DNA from: Desmodus rotundus
Lineage: Eukaryota; Chordata; Mammalia; Chiroptera; Phyllostomidae
Direction of reading: 5' to 3'
DNA length: 64,000 nt
Assembly (NCBI RefSeq): GCF_022682495.2
Contig: NC_071396.1
Location: 55,486,022-55,550,021, forward strand
Shown here in pieces: positions 23,654 through 34,749 of this stretch (position 1 is its first letter; every line of letters begins with the position of its first letter). Position numbers and translations under genes: made by a program. Below the pieces are notes generated by a model. It did no database searches, was not told the DNA's origin, and saw only the letters and a list, made by a program, of their open reading frames with translations.

Positions 23654-23907
23654 CAGTGGTTCTCAAGCAGGTGTGATTATGTCCTTCTGGAGATATTTAC
23701 CAATATCTGGAGGCATTTTGGGCTCAAAGCTCAGAGAGGTGGGCAGATAGTACTGCTGACATCTAGTGGTAGGAAGCCAGGGATGCTGCCAAACACTGCT
23801 CAGGGCGCAGGACAGCAGTGCCCAAGCCCCCTACTCGCTCCCACCCCAGCCCCAACAAGGATTTATCCAGTCCAATTTGCCTGCTGTGCTGAGGCTGAGA
23901 AACCCCG
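23654..23907 (+). mobile_element. MER20 DNA transposon (hAT-Charlie)
   Basis: Starts CAGTGGTTCTCAAGCAGG and ends GCTGAGAAACCCCG, with 'gagatatttaccaatatctggaggcatttt', 'actgctgacatctagtgg' and 'gccagggatgctgccaaacactgct' inside, all MER20 landmarks. It is flanked by 8-bp words CTCTAGGG (23646-23653) and TTCTATGG (23908-23915), a degraded 8-bp hAT TSD (6 of 8). Non-autonomous. MER20 copies are known to act as regulatory DNA in endometrial cells of placental mammals; activity of this copy is unknown. Confidence 0.85.
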
Positions 23908-24391
23908 TTCTATGGTGAACTCGCCTCTGACAACCCTCTGCTGTCCGGCAGCGTCCTAAGTATTCCATGTTTGTGCTTCCTTCCCCATAATTCCCTCACA
24001 CCTCGGACACCACTGCCATCTCTACACTGCGGCGACATCTCCCACAGCAGCTTTTGGAAGGAGCTCCCGGCACACTGACTCCTCCCGCAGCCATGCTTGG
24101 AGATGAGTGTTGCTGCTGACAACTACCTTTAAGTTTAAAGCCATCCTGAGAACCAGTCTCCTGAACATTGACATTACAGAAAAAGTTATAAATGAAGTCA
24201 ATCACTACTCCTAAAACACTAATCTAAGAGGCATCTTGAATATGTTATAAGGCATAATGTTTTATCCCAAGAAATAACCTAGGTTACCGAGTAACCTAAA
24301 TTGTTGATTACTAGTAACCTAAACCTGAGGATGCATTTCTAACAAGAAATTTATTGCTATCTGAAACACATCCCTAAATTTTTTTGGAGTT

Positions 24392-24642
24392 TTTTTAAGG
24401 TTGTTTTTTTGTTTTTGTTTTTGTTTTATTCTCAGCTGAGGACATTTTTTCATTGCTTTTAGAGAGGGGAAGGGAGAAAGAGAAACATTGATGTGAGAGA
24501 GAAACATTGATTGGTTGTCTCTCATATGCCCCGGGACCAGGGATTGAACCTGCAACTAGGTAAGTGCCCTGACCAGGAATCAAACCCACAACCTTTTGGT
24601 TACAGGATGACGCTCCAACCAACTCATCCACACCAGCCAGGG
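24392..24642 (-). mobile_element. Ves-type bat SINE, antisense
   Basis: In antisense it starts GCCCTGGCTGGTGTGG, then the tRNA-like A box 'atgagttggttggag' and B box 'ggtttgattcctgg'. It continues 'caatgtttctctctcacatc' and ends in an A-rich tail. TSDs begin CCCTAA at 24372 and 24643. It belongs to the variant with a second 'gttcaatccctgg' word. Confidence 0.9.
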
Positions 24643-24649
24643 CCCTAAT

Positions 24650-25500
24650 TTTTTGAGGTTGATGTCAAAAACAGCCATGTACCTCATCAGCTACTACTTG
24701 GTTTCCCTCTAATGGTCACTTTCCTCACTTCCATGATCATTCATTGGAAAACATTAACATACTTTGCCTATAAAAGCCATATAGTTGCTTCCAAGGAGGC
24801 TTCATTAGCCATACTAATTTCAGAGACACAATCTCAGGATAAACTGATTGAATATGAGCTACTTTTTTAAGCATAAATCTAATATAGCCAATATATGGTT
24901 CTCAAGGAGTTATTAAAAAGCTCAACTACGTGTCTGAATTCATAGGCTCTGATCCAATGATGAGGAGAGCAACAGACCATTAAAATTAATTGAAAGTGCT
25001 GAACCGTTTCAAGATTGATTTATTTTGCATTACCAAAAAATTAAATAAAATGGGAGGTGCTAGGTTACCTCTGCTCTGAATAATTAGTCTAATGTTACCA
25101 TTGAAATGTCTCAAATGAAATTATTGTAAAACTCATTAAGATATATATTAGGTTTCCAAATCACACTGATGCCCCTTGTAATTTAAATACTGAGCTCCTC
25201 TCATTTTGAGGTAACTTGAATCTCAACAGTGAGAAAATAGCAAGGGTGCCAACCAATCTGAGCACCTACCTGGTGAGAACCTGGAAAATCTTACCTGTGC
25301 AAATACCATCTATTTGAATGAGGTTTCCATTTTTTCTTTTAGGGATAGTACATATCTGAAAAGAAAAAAATGCTTTCCTAAAGCCAAGACTATCTTATTT
25401 TATGCATTTTGCAGTCTTCTTTATTGTCTCTGCTGTGCAGGGCAGGAACCTCAAGTGGGCATTGGCTGCATGGCCTACTCAGCAGAGAGATGGCACATTT
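24650..25500. other. Unique DNA, possible conserved noncoding stretch
   Basis: No gene or repeat seen. The stretch 24890-25200 is AT-rich and complex, with several TAATT words, as often found in conserved mammalian enhancers. Conservation cannot be judged here. Confidence 0.3.
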
Positions 25501-25509
25501 GTCTTTTGT

Positions 25510-25720
25510 TTTTTAATTCTCACACAAGGGGATATGGTATTCATTGATTTTAGAGAGAGAGAGGAGGGCAAGGGAAACACTGATGGTTGCTTCCCCATGC
25601 ACACCCTGACTGGGGACCTAACCCCCCACCTAGGTATGTGCCCTGACCAGGGATCAAACCCAAAACTTTCTGGGGTATGGGGCAGTGCTGCAACCAACTG
25701 ACCCACCTGGCCAGAGCCAG
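25510..25720 (-). mobile_element. Ves-type bat SINE, antisense
   Basis: Antisense it opens GGCTCTGGCCAGGTGGGTC, then 'ttggttgcagcactgcc', 'gtttgatccctggtcagggcac', and ends in 'ctctctctctaaaatcaatga'. The TSD TGTCTTTTG lies at 25500-25508 and 25721-25729. Confidence 0.9.
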
Positions 25721-25809
25721 TGTCTTTTGAATTGAGGGTAAAGACAAGGAGAAGCAGGAATTCATCTTTCCATTAAAAAAAATCCGAAAGAAAAAGGTAA
25801 AATGACGAG

Positions 25810-26270
25810 CTTGAACTCCTGCCAAGTCTGTTCTGGAGCATCCGCAGGCCTCAGCGTGTGCCTCTCCACTCTTCCCACACTGTGCTCCAGCCACACAGGC
25901 CTCCTCCAGGTCCCCAAACACACAGCGCTCCACCTCGCCCATTCCCCTGCAGTTCCAGTCCCCTGAACACCCTTTCCTGCTCCTCCCTCCCCCCCCCCCC
26001 CCCCAGCCAGCATCCCTCACCACCACATGTCCTTCTCAGGAGCCTTCCCTGACATCTCACACTACGCTAACCACCTTCCTTGGTATGTGAGCCTCTCATG
26101 ACATGAAGCAATGTGATTAATTAATTCACAGTGTAAATATGTTTTAATATCTTTCTCCCACTAGAATTCAAACCTCAAGAAGATAAGAATTGTCTGATTT
26201 TTATTATCACTTCATTCCTAGAAACTAGCAAAGCCTGGAACATAATACTCAATATATGTTGACTGAACGA
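25810..26270 (+). mobile_element. L2 LINE 3' end, sense
   Basis: 'cacactgtgctccagccacacaggcctcctccaggtccccaaacac', 'aggagccttccctgac' and 'cctggaacataatactcaatatatgttgactgaacgaa' are sense L2 landmarks. A C16 run at 25989-26004 sits inside. The 158-codon and shorter minus frames here are shadows of the LINE and poly-C. Confidence 0.75.
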
Positions 26271-26279
26271 AGAAAAACA

Positions 26280-26920
26280 AACTTTCTCTGGATCGGAACC
26301 ATGCCCTCCCTTTGTTCACTTGTTTCTTCTCTGCATGTATGTTGTATAATTGAGCACAGTTTACATTAAAAGTGGTCCCATTTGAGAGTCAGGCAAAAGA
26401 GTCCCCCAGATATTTCCCACGGGACATTATTACCTAACATGCATATAAACCCTAAATTGACAGAGAGTTAACAAATCTAAAGCCTTCGTGGGTAAGGACA
26501 GCATTTAATTCACTGAAATTAAAGGTGAAGAAAGTCAGTGAGTTTATCCCACGTCAGAGAGAAAGTAGACTTGCCAGCCGCCAAGATTCTAGTCATTCTT
26601 TTGTGGCATGTTTAAATGTTCCAACCATTTATTTATAATTAGGCACAGTGGGGGGCAAAAATGAACTTTCCCATCTAATGCTTTGCCAGCATTGCTGTAC
26701 AAGTTTGGCACAGTCTATGTAAAGTCTACGCTATTGCCTGTCATGTGGTTCCTCTACAAAGGGACAGCATGCTCAAATTCCTGAGGGGGCCCGTCAATGC
26801 CAGGATGCTGGGGAGGGGACACTGCAGCAAACTGGGAGTGCACCCCTCCTGGGAGGAGCAGACTCGGGTTAGCTTCGGTCTCCCGCTGCTGTGTTGAAGT
26901 GCAGACCCAGTGTGCCTGGG
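26280..26920. other. Unique DNA, no gene seen
   Basis: No repeat I can name up to the hAT-like end. Overlapping frames of 77-126 codons on both strands (26741-27121) show no domain. Confidence 0.4.
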
Positions 26921-26924
26921 AAAC

Positions 26925-27025
26925 CTCCCTATGTTTAAATGAGAGCCACTGTGTAGCCAAACAAAACACATCTCTAAGACAGATGCACCCAAGGGCCACC
27001 AGTTTGCTAATCCTGCTCTATAATT
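26925..27025. mobile_element. Possible hAT (Charlie-type) terminal fragment
   Basis: 'agccactgtgtagccaaacaaaacacatct' followed by 'gggccaccagtttgctaatcctg' resembles the terminal part of mammalian Charlie-type elements ending 'ggccaccagtttgc-acccctg'. Only one end is visible. Confidence 0.35.
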
Positions 27026-27399
27026 CCTAGCTTTGTTCTTCAAGGACCAGGGAGCTGGCCATGGAGAGAAATGCTGCCTGGGGCAGACCCAGGTTCTGTG
27101 TCGGGCAGAGGAAGTAGTCACAGCCAGGTGGCATCTTCTCGGCCCAAAGTTCAGAGGAAACTGCTTTACTTCCCAATCACCAATAACTTATCAGGCTTCA
27201 TTTCCTGAGAACCAGGATGGTGACAACACAGTCTTCAATTCACAATACCTATGAAAATCACCAGTTTCAACTTGTTATTTGACCATGCGAAAGTTAAATA
27301 CATTGGAGAAAATTTCAACCTCATTCGACTTATTCCCCTTCCAATACAGTCTCTACCAGGGAAAGAAAATTGCCATGCTGATTTTTTCTTTTAGTAATT

Positions 27400-27790
27400 C
27401 CATGTGTTGAGACATTTAAAAATACAGAACAAAAAAATAGAGAGAACAAGACATGTACCCATCACCAAGATGCACAAACCATAAAAATGTTGCCATGTTT
27501 GCTTTAAATTTTTTCTTTAAGTAAATGAAACAAACTATTAGAAATGAAAGTAAAATTTCTTAGTCTCAGTTTCCAATCTCATCATTTTGCCTCTTCCTCA
27601 AGACCACATCTTTAAATTATACTGATCCAGTTCCTTTTACACTTTTATGTAAAAAGACGCATATATATGTGTCAAACAGCACCTGCATTACATTATTTTA
27701 GGGGATTTAATGAGCACAAACGTCACCATCATACCGTGTGCATCACTCTGCAATGTGTTTTTCCAGTCATCTATGTGCCTGAAACCTATC
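27400..27790. mobile_element. Old L1M 3' UTR fragment
   Basis: 'gacatgtacccatcaccaagatgcacaaacc', 'gccatgtttgctttaaa' and 'gtgtgcatcactctgcaatgtgtttttccagtcatc' resemble ancient L1M 3' UTR sequence. Orientation and subfamily are not certain. Confidence 0.45.
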
Positions 27791-27824
27791 CACATGTGGA
27801 GGGGGACAGAGAATTGGAGGGAGA

Positions 27825-27885
27825 AGGTGGAGAGAGAGATAGACAGAGATAGACAAAGACAGAGACAGAGACAGAGAGATGCCTT
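27825..27885. repeat. (GACAGA)-type purine microsatellite
   Basis: 'gagagagatagacagagatagacaaagacagagacagagacagag' is an impure hexamer-like purine repeat. Confidence 0.75.
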
Positions 27886-27889
27886 TTAA

Positions 27890-29480
27890 CTTCTTCTGCA
27901 TAGTATTCTACCATAGGACTGTATCTCATTTTATTTTTTTCTCTACTGAACAATGGCATGTATACCAGGACATGATGTAAAATTCCCCCCCAAAATGATC
28001 ACTTAGCAAAAAGAAGTAATCATATGTGAAACTTTACAAAGCCTTTCACGTTGTGGTGCAATATTGCCATTACTTTATTCCAAACACAACATTTTTGGGG
28101 AAGATGCATTACCCAGAAGTAACTAGGCAGTGTTCACTTTGGTTGCTAAGAGAGGTCACTTAATGGGCTCTCTCTTTAAAATGAAGAAAAAAGAAAAAAT
28201 TAACATGAGTAAGGTAATTATTTATGAGTGTAAGACCTCATAATTGCAAGTGTCATGTGCCATTATAGAGCCATTTAAAGATCACGTTAAATCAATACAG
28301 TAATTGATTGTGTGTGGAGAGCAAATATCTAACTACAGGACAAATGAACGCGCCACAATGTTAGGAATGTCTTGCAGTTGGGACAAAACTTCCAGAGAAC
28401 ACAGCATTGACTGATGCACAAACTACAGGGTACAAGACGGCCTGGGTCCCCCAGGACACTGTTTACTAGACTCGAGTGGTTCTTTGATCATGAGAACCCT
28501 GATGTCAAAGGCACATGGAAGTTCAAGTCAAATCATTTTCTGAAATATGTAATTGCAGAAAAAGAACAACAACACTTCTAAGGTAATATTTAATGTAATA
28601 GGTGATTTCAAATATGAATGGTTAGCATTTTAAGTACCTAGCTGGATATTTCTCTTATATCCTTAAAAGTTTATGTGTTCAACTTGGCCCCAAACTTCTT
28701 TTCTTTCATTTTCTCTTTGAAAATATGGGAGGCGTTCACTGTACATTTGGCATTGCCTTCTATTTAAGCACATGATAAACTGTTTCTAATTTTTCTTTAT
28801 TAAACACAACATAGCAATGAACAGCCTGTTCACTGTTTCCTCCTGCACACGGCCAATAACAAGCACTTCTCCGGTGCGCGCGCCTGGAGGGACACCTGCA
28901 CATTACTGTCTTACTCTGTAACGTCTTTATGACCCTGTGCTTCTTCTCAAAGGACGTTTGGCTTTCCAGGGCTCAAGGAGCCATCAAAAAATAGGCTGAA
29001 ATCTCAGGTCAGATGCTCTTAGAAGCCTTTCTAACCAGGGAGCCCTCTGTAGCCCAGCACAGTGCTGTGTGAGACCGTCCTCCCTCACAGAACCCTCGCC
29101 CACTGTTTCTGAACTAGGGACCAGCCAGAGTCTCAGTCTCAAAGTGGCATTCACAGGAACAAGTCACAGGGCAGCCACAGAGCCCAGCCACTTACCTTCT
29201 CCATCTCTGCAGAGCAGGTGTCCCTTCTCATTAGTAAGAAGTTCAGGTTCCAGAACAAGAATCAGGGTATGGCCCCTGGGCACTCAGACTGGAGGAGCCA
29301 GAAAGGTGCTAGAAGGTCTTGGCCATTTCCAGAGCACAGAGACACCTGGAGAGGAAAAGAGGCCTTACTTTAAAGTAAACCCTCCCCTGACTGAGCTAAA
29401 GAGGGAACCTGTGTGGGGATTTGAGAAAGGAGAAAATCAATTCATGAATTGGAGAAGCAGCGGACCTGGAAGCAAAGCAA
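27890..29480. other. Unique DNA, possible conserved noncoding stretch
   Basis: No repeat I can name. 28195-28330 carries homeodomain-like words (GTAATTATT, CATAATTGC, GTAATTGATTG). A small GCGCGC patch at 28875-28881 is not a CpG island. The 155-codon frame at 29069-29536 has no domain and runs into the neighbouring L1. Confidence 0.35.
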
Positions 29481-29484
29481 GGAG

Positions 29485-29497
29485 AAGAAACACTGCT
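29485..29497 (+). repeat. 13-bp perfect TSD, left, of L1
   Basis: AAGAAACACTGCT, identical to 30987-30999. Confidence 0.9.
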
Positions 29498-30986
29498 AAT
29501 TTCTCCACAACCTTGCCAGCACTTGTTGCTTGTTGATTTGTTTATGGTGGCCATTCTGACCAGTGTGAAGTGCTATCTCATTGTGGTTTTAATTTGCATG
29601 TATCTGATGGCTAGTGATGCTGAGCATCCTTTCATATGTCTCTGGGTCCTCTCTATGTCCTCCTTGAAGAAGTGTCTGTTCAGGTCCTTTGCCCACTTTT
29701 TAATTGGATTGCTTGTCTTCCTGGAGTGGAGTCATGTGAGTTCTTTATATATTTTGGAGATTGAACCCTTGTCCTAGGTAACATTGGCAAATATATTTTC
29801 CCATATGATTGGTTCCCTTTTCATTTTGCTGATGTTTTCTTTAGCTGTGCAGAAGCTTTTTATTTTTATGAACTCCCATTTGTTTATTCTTTCCTTTGTG
29901 TCCCTTGCTCTAGGGCACATATTGGTGAAAATATTGCTGTGTGGAATATCTGAGATTTTCCTGCCTATGTTCTCCTCTAGGACTTTTTTGGTGTTGTGAC
30001 CTATATTTAAGTCTTTCATCCATCTTGAGTTTATTTTGGTTCATGGTGTAAGTTGGTGGTCGAGTTTCATTTTCTTGCATGTAGCTGTCCAGGTCTCCCA
30101 ACACTATTTGTTGAAGAGGCTATTTTTATTCCATTTTATGCTTCTTCCCCCTTGGTCAAATATTAATTAACCGTAGAGAGCTGGGTTTATTTCTGGGCTC
30201 TCTGTTCTGTTCCACTGATCTATGTGTCTGTTCTTATGCCAGTACCAGGCTCTTTTGATTACAATGGCCTTGTAATACGGTTTGATGTCAGGAATTGTGA
30301 TCCCTTCTACAGTGTTGATGGGAATGCAGACTTGTACAGCCACTGTAGAAAACAGTATGGAATATCCTCAAAAAAACTAAAAATGGAACTGCCTTTTGAC
30401 CCAGCAATTCTATTACTGGGATTATACCCTAAGAACCCAGAAACACCAATTCAAAAGAACCTGTGCACCCCAATGTTCATAGCAGCACAATTTACAATAG
30501 TCAAGTGCTGGAAGCAACCTGAGTGCCCATCAGTAAATGAGTGGATCAAAAAATATGGTATATTTACACAATGCAATACTACACAGCAGAAAGGAACTCC
30601 TACCCTTTGTGACAGCATGGATGGAACTGGAGAATATTATGCTAAGTGAAACAAGCCTGGTGGTAAAAGACAAATACCATATAAACTCACCTATAACTGG
30701 AATCTAATCAACAAAACACAAGCAAGCAAAATATAACTAGAGACATTGAAATAAAGAGCAAACTGACAGTAACCAGAGGGGAGGGAGGAAGGGGAGGGGC
30801 ATAACAGGGGAAAGAAGGGGAAGGGTCAGCAAGGAACCTGTATAAAGAACACATGGACAAAGCCAAAGGGAGTAGGATTGAGGGTGGGAGGTGGGGGTGG
30901 TGGAAGAAGGGGGAGTGGTAGGGGAAAAACGAGACAACTGTACTTGAACAATAATAAAAATATTTTTAAAATAAGGAATAAAAAAT
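29498..30986 (+). mobile_element. L1 with 5' inversion (twin-primed), bat type
   Basis: From 29498 to about 30305 the sequence is antisense L1 ORF2: the minus frame at 29774-30019 reads an L1 reverse-transcriptase C-terminal part. From about 30308 it switches to sense ('gatgggaatgcagacttgtacagcc', 'ttgacccagcaattctattactggg', 'catggatggaactgg') through the G-rich 3' UTR to ACAACTGTACTTGAACAATAA and an A-rich tail. The halves are nearly adjacent in L1 order, with perhaps 10-20 nt lost. Perfect 13-bp TSDs flank the unit. It is 5'-truncated and cannot move by itself; low divergence suggests fairly recent insertion. Confidence 0.92.
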
Positions 30987-30999
30987 AAGAAACACTGCT
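30987..30999 (+). repeat. 13-bp perfect TSD, right, of L1
   Basis: AAGAAACACTGCT, identical to 29485-29497. Confidence 0.9.
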
Positions 31000-31164
31000 C
31001 AGTTCTCTATGTGGTAATTCTTTAAGTTTGTCCCTTGCTAAAGCCCAAGCTCAAAAGCTGACATATTTGAAGTCCCATTGATTTTGTTCAATGTCTTAGG
31101 AAGTGCATACGCCCACAAAATTAGGTCCCCCTAGGAAAAAAACCCACTCCAGTGTTCCTAGAAC

Positions 31165-31375
31165 TCAGGATTAGTCATGGGGTTGGAGCTCTACCTCTGG
31201 ATCGCAGTGGGGCAAGCTAACCTCTGAGCCTCAGCTTCATCCTCTCAGAAATGTGAACAGCAATCCCTATTTTGTGGGGTTCTTGTGAGCACTAAATGCC
31301 ATAATGCATGTGGAGCACCTAGCAAAGTCTCTGTTACATTAGTAAGTACTTGATACAAGTTAGCTATATATTTTC
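31165..31375 (+). mobile_element. MIR SINE, sense
   Basis: 'ggagctctacctctggatcgcag', 'aacctctgagcctcagcttcatcctctcagaaatg', 'ggttcttgtgagcactaaatg' and 'gtaagtacttgat' match MIR in sense. Confidence 0.75.
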
Positions 31376-31399
31376 CTCTTTTCATTTAAAAAGTAAGCA

Positions 31400-31620
31400 G
31401 AACAATAGTAATGGCAATATTAATAGCAATACTAATGGTTTCGGTCACTGAACATCTATTATTCCATGCCACTGGGCTATGTCATCTCATTCAACCTTCA
31501 CAAGTGGGGTGTGAGCATTACCTCATGTTCATTTTACAGATGAGGAAACCCAGACTCCAAGGTCCACCACGAGTGAGGGGCAGAAAGGGAACTCAAAACT
31601 AAGCTAAGCCAATTCCAACA
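31400..31620 (-). mobile_element. MIR SINE, antisense
   Basis: 'tgaacatctattattccatgccactgggc', 'ctcattcaaccttcacaag' and 'ttcattttacagatgaggaaacc' are antisense MIR words. Confidence 0.75.
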
Positions 31621-31634
31621 TCACTTTCTTTTGT

Positions 31635-32070
31635 ATTTCAATAAAAATTTTATATATTTCATATGTACAGCTACATAAAATAACGAATAATTACTACAGT
31701 CCAGCCAATTAATATATCATCTCCTCAATAGTTACCTTATCTTTTTTGTAATGAGGACACCTGAAGTCTAGTCTCTTAGCTAATTTCCAGTACTCAATGG
31801 GGTATTATTAACTTAGCTACCATGCTGTTCCTTAGGTCTCTCAATTATTTGCCTACGTGACTGCAAGTCCAGACCATTTGACATCTCCTCATTTCCCCAT
31901 GTCTCTGCCCCAGGAAACAACCATTCTACCCTCTGCTCCTGTGTAGTCCACTTTTTTAGATTCTACAGGTAAGTGTGATCATGTTGCTTTTTTCTTCCTG
32001 TGTCTGGCTTATTTTGCTCAATGTAGTTGTCCTCCAGGTTCATTCATGTTGTTGCAAACCTGAAGCCTCT
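31635..32070 (-). mobile_element. Old L1M 3' region, antisense
   Basis: 'caataaaaattttatatatttcatatg', 'aatatatcatctcctcaatagttacc', 'ttattaacttagctaccatgctg', 'agattctacaggtaagtgtgatcatg' and 'cctccaggttcattcatgttg' read L1M 3' UTR to ORF2 end in antisense. Confidence 0.75.
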
Positions 32071-32074
32071 TCAC

Positions 32075-32640
32075 CACAATGGACTGCCCTGCACAGCCTC
32101 TCCTGCTGCAGAGAAATCGGGGTGAGAGCCATCTCGGGGAGAATCTGATTTATAGATGCATCCCAAGAGTGAGGCAAAATTAGAAGTCCCAGATGATATT
32201 GGCTTTCCAAAATTTCTAAATAATGTGGAGCTCAGGGGTTTTCCCACCTGAAGTCTCTGGGCAGTTGATGGCCCTCATCTCTCTACTTCACACAATCCGC
32301 AAACAGAGGCAAGAGTGCAGGCTCCACACTGGGCTGGCCATCACCACGCGAGTCTCAGCCTCTCTCTTGCTCGCTTGCTCTCCTTCTTCCCTCAAGCAAA
32401 AATCAAGTTTTATTCAAAGACTCAGAAGATTCAGTTTATTCTCAATGATTAAAGGATAAGCATGTACATGCTAAAAAAAAAAACACTGTAGGAATCTGAT
32501 TATTTCTGCTGGGGTTTGGAATGAGTTTCATTTAAAAATGGCTGTCTAATGTACTAAAAACTGACTCGACACCAAAAAATAAAGGTCTCTGAAAAGAACT
32601 GGCACTGAAGCATTTGAAGACCTGGTCCATTTTCCTTCCT
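32075..32640. other. Unique DNA, no gene seen
   Basis: No repeat I can name; an A11 tract sits near 32473. The 78-codon frame at 32223-32459 has no domain. Confidence 0.4.
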
Positions 32641-32965
32641 TTCTGGTCTATTTTATTCATTCACCTATTTCTAAGCCCCCACCCTATGGGAAGCACTGGG
32701 AATCAAAGGCATTAGAGCACAGTCCTTACTAGCAAGTACTACCAGACAGGTGGGCATCAGTGCTATGTCAGAGGGAAGCAGAGACTGACACTAGTCATTG
32801 AGCTCTGCTCTGTACCAGGCCCTGTGGCTCATGTGTGTTATTTTCTTTAATCCCTACAATATCCAATAGGATCCTTATTGTCACAAATACAAAACAGGGA
32901 CTTGGGGGACATGACTCATCCAAGATCACACATTTACTAAATGATAAAGATGGAATTTAAGTGCA
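32640..32965 (-). mobile_element. L2 fragment then MIR, both antisense
   Basis: 'attcattcacctatttctaagcccccaccctatgggaagcactggg' (about 32650-32760) is antisense L2. 'tgagctctgctctgtaccaggccctg...caagatcacacatttactaaatgataaagatgg' (about 32800-32965) is antisense MIR. Confidence 0.6.
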
Positions 32966-32995
32966 GATGAGCCTAATTCCAGAACTTGACTTCTT

Positions 32996-33206
32996 TTTTT
33001 CTTTTCTTTTTTAAATATATTTTTAGACAGAGGGGAAGGGAGGGAGAAAGAGAGGGAGAGAAACATCAATATATGGTTGTCTCTCACACGCCCCCTACTG
33101 GGGACCTGGCCCACAACTCAGGCATGCGCCCTGACTGGGAATTTAACCTGTGACCCTCCGGTTCACAGGCCGGCACTCAATCCACTGAGCCACACCAGCC
33201 AGAGCT
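32996..33206 (-). mobile_element. Ves-type bat SINE, antisense
   Basis: Antisense it reads AGCTCTGGCTGGTGTGGCTC, 'agtggattgagtgccggcctgtgaacc' and 'tccctctctttctccctcccttcccctctg', ending in a T/A-rich tail. TSDs AGAACTTGACTTCTT (32981-32995) and AGAACCTGATTTCTT (33207-33221) match at 13 of 15. It is the 'gggccaggtccccagt' variant, as is the copy at 60245. Confidence 0.92.
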
Positions 33207-33424
33207 AGAACCTGATTTCTTGATTACACTGTAATGCTATCAAGAAAGCACAGCAAAGGACACAGAATCTGTAATAAAGGGAGGAGACTGCTCCCTGAGT
33301 CTGAAAAATGCAAGCAATGGCTCAGGGGAAAGGGAGGCAAGTGGCTTCCCATACCAGTATGTGGGGAAGCTGTGAGCAGCAGGTGCCAGGGCCGTGCAGA
33401 GCCTAACACAGCAGGCTCAGAAGA

Positions 33425-33540
33425 CAGAGGCTGGTCCAGAAAGTCAAGGGAAGCCACTGAATGAATTAAGCAAGGAAATTACATACCTGCACTTTCTTTC
33501 TATAAAGATCACTCTGGTCACTGTGTGAAAAATATATTGA
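33425..33540 (-). mobile_element. L2 fragment, antisense
   Basis: 'agcaaggaaattacatacctgcactttctttctataaagatcactctggtcactgtgtg' is antisense L2. Confidence 0.65.
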
Positions 33541-33544
33541 AAGG

Positions 33545-34120
33545 TGGTAAAACTGAATCATGAGAGACGTATCAGGCTAATAACAATACCAATGATAATC
33601 ATAGCTGCCAGGAGTCGATATTGCAATGATTCATGACAAAATGATGAGAGCCAGAGAGGCACTGCAGAGTACAGTGATTATACAGCCGGTAAGCGATGGT
33701 GTTAAGATGCCCTCTCTTATTTAAAAAATAACATGTTCTCATTTGGAGAAGTCTTTCCTCATTCTTTGCAATGTACTTCTATACAGGAATACTAACCAAA
33801 AGCCAACTGAGCTATCTTTTCAACAATCATTCTTTTAATATGAAGTAAACCACTTGATTCAGGACAATGGCAAGGAAGAAAGGATGTTTCAGATTCACAT
33901 GATTAATAATGATAAAGTAATATAGAAATACTTTTCCTTAGAAATAATCTAAACCAGCGTTGCTGGGGGAGGGAAGTGACTGTGGCTGTACAGGTAGCAT
34001 AATGGGTCTGGTGATGAAATAGTTCTGTGTCTTCACTGCGATGGTAGTTAAGCAAACTCACACAGAAAGTCACACAGAACTGCATTCACACACACACACA
34101 CACACAAATGAGTGCACGCA
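33545..34120. other. Unique DNA with (CA)n at 34087-34106
   Basis: No gene seen. A pure CA run of about ten units lies at 34087-34106. Confidence 0.5.
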
Positions 34121-34124
34121 AAAC

Positions 34125-34315
34125 TGGTGAAATCTGAATTGGTCTGGTAAATTGCATCAATGTCTATTTCCTGGTTGTGATATTATACTAAAGTTATACA
34201 AGATGTTACATTGAGGGAAACTGAATGAAAACATACAGGGTCCCTGTGTATTATTTCCTGTTACTGAGTGTGAATCTCTAAGTAAAATATCTCTAAATAA
34301 AATGTTTTTTTAAAT
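34125..34315 (+). mobile_element. Old L1M 3' end, sense
   Basis: 'attgcatcaatgtctatttcctggttgtgatattatactaaagttatacaagatgttacattgaggg' and the A-rich end match the L1M 3' UTR. Confidence 0.7.
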
Positions 34316-34559
34316 AATCCAGAATAATCAGTGGTTCTCAATTTACTGTGAGTTATAGGGAGTATCTAGTGAGAACTCAAGACTCCTTACCCATAAAAAT
34401 GCACATGCAAAAATTTTCACACAATTTCATAAAGTCCATGAAGCCCCTAAAATTGCTCTGACCCTCTATACTTAGCCTCCATACAGATCCAGATGCAACA
34501 CCCAGCAAGTTGGCACTTCGCCCTTCCAGGGCCACTGTCGCACAAGGAGCTCCCACCTG

Positions 34560-34735
34560 AGACTGCATTCAATCCCAGATTCCCACACTCAGAATCCCAC
34601 AGCTGACCCTGCCACCTCGCTTAACCTCTCTGGGTCTCTGTTTCCTAATCAGTAAGATGAAATCTGTAATTTTATATACCTTCATACTGGGCACATAATA
34701 AGCACACAAAAAATGTCCACTGTTATTATCTCTAA
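34560..34735 (+). mobile_element. MIR SINE, sense
   Basis: 'cttaacctctctgggtctctgtttcctaatcagtaagatg' and 'gggcacataataagcacac' mark sense MIR. Confidence 0.75.
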
Positions 34736-34749
34736 GACTGCCATGTATC

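Noticed and set aside
28870..28890. Small GCGCGC patch as a CpG island
   Set aside because: Under 30 bp; surrounding sequence is AT-rich.
29069..29536. 155-codon plus frame
   Set aside because: Ser/Thr-rich, no domain, and runs over the TSD into the twin-primed L1.
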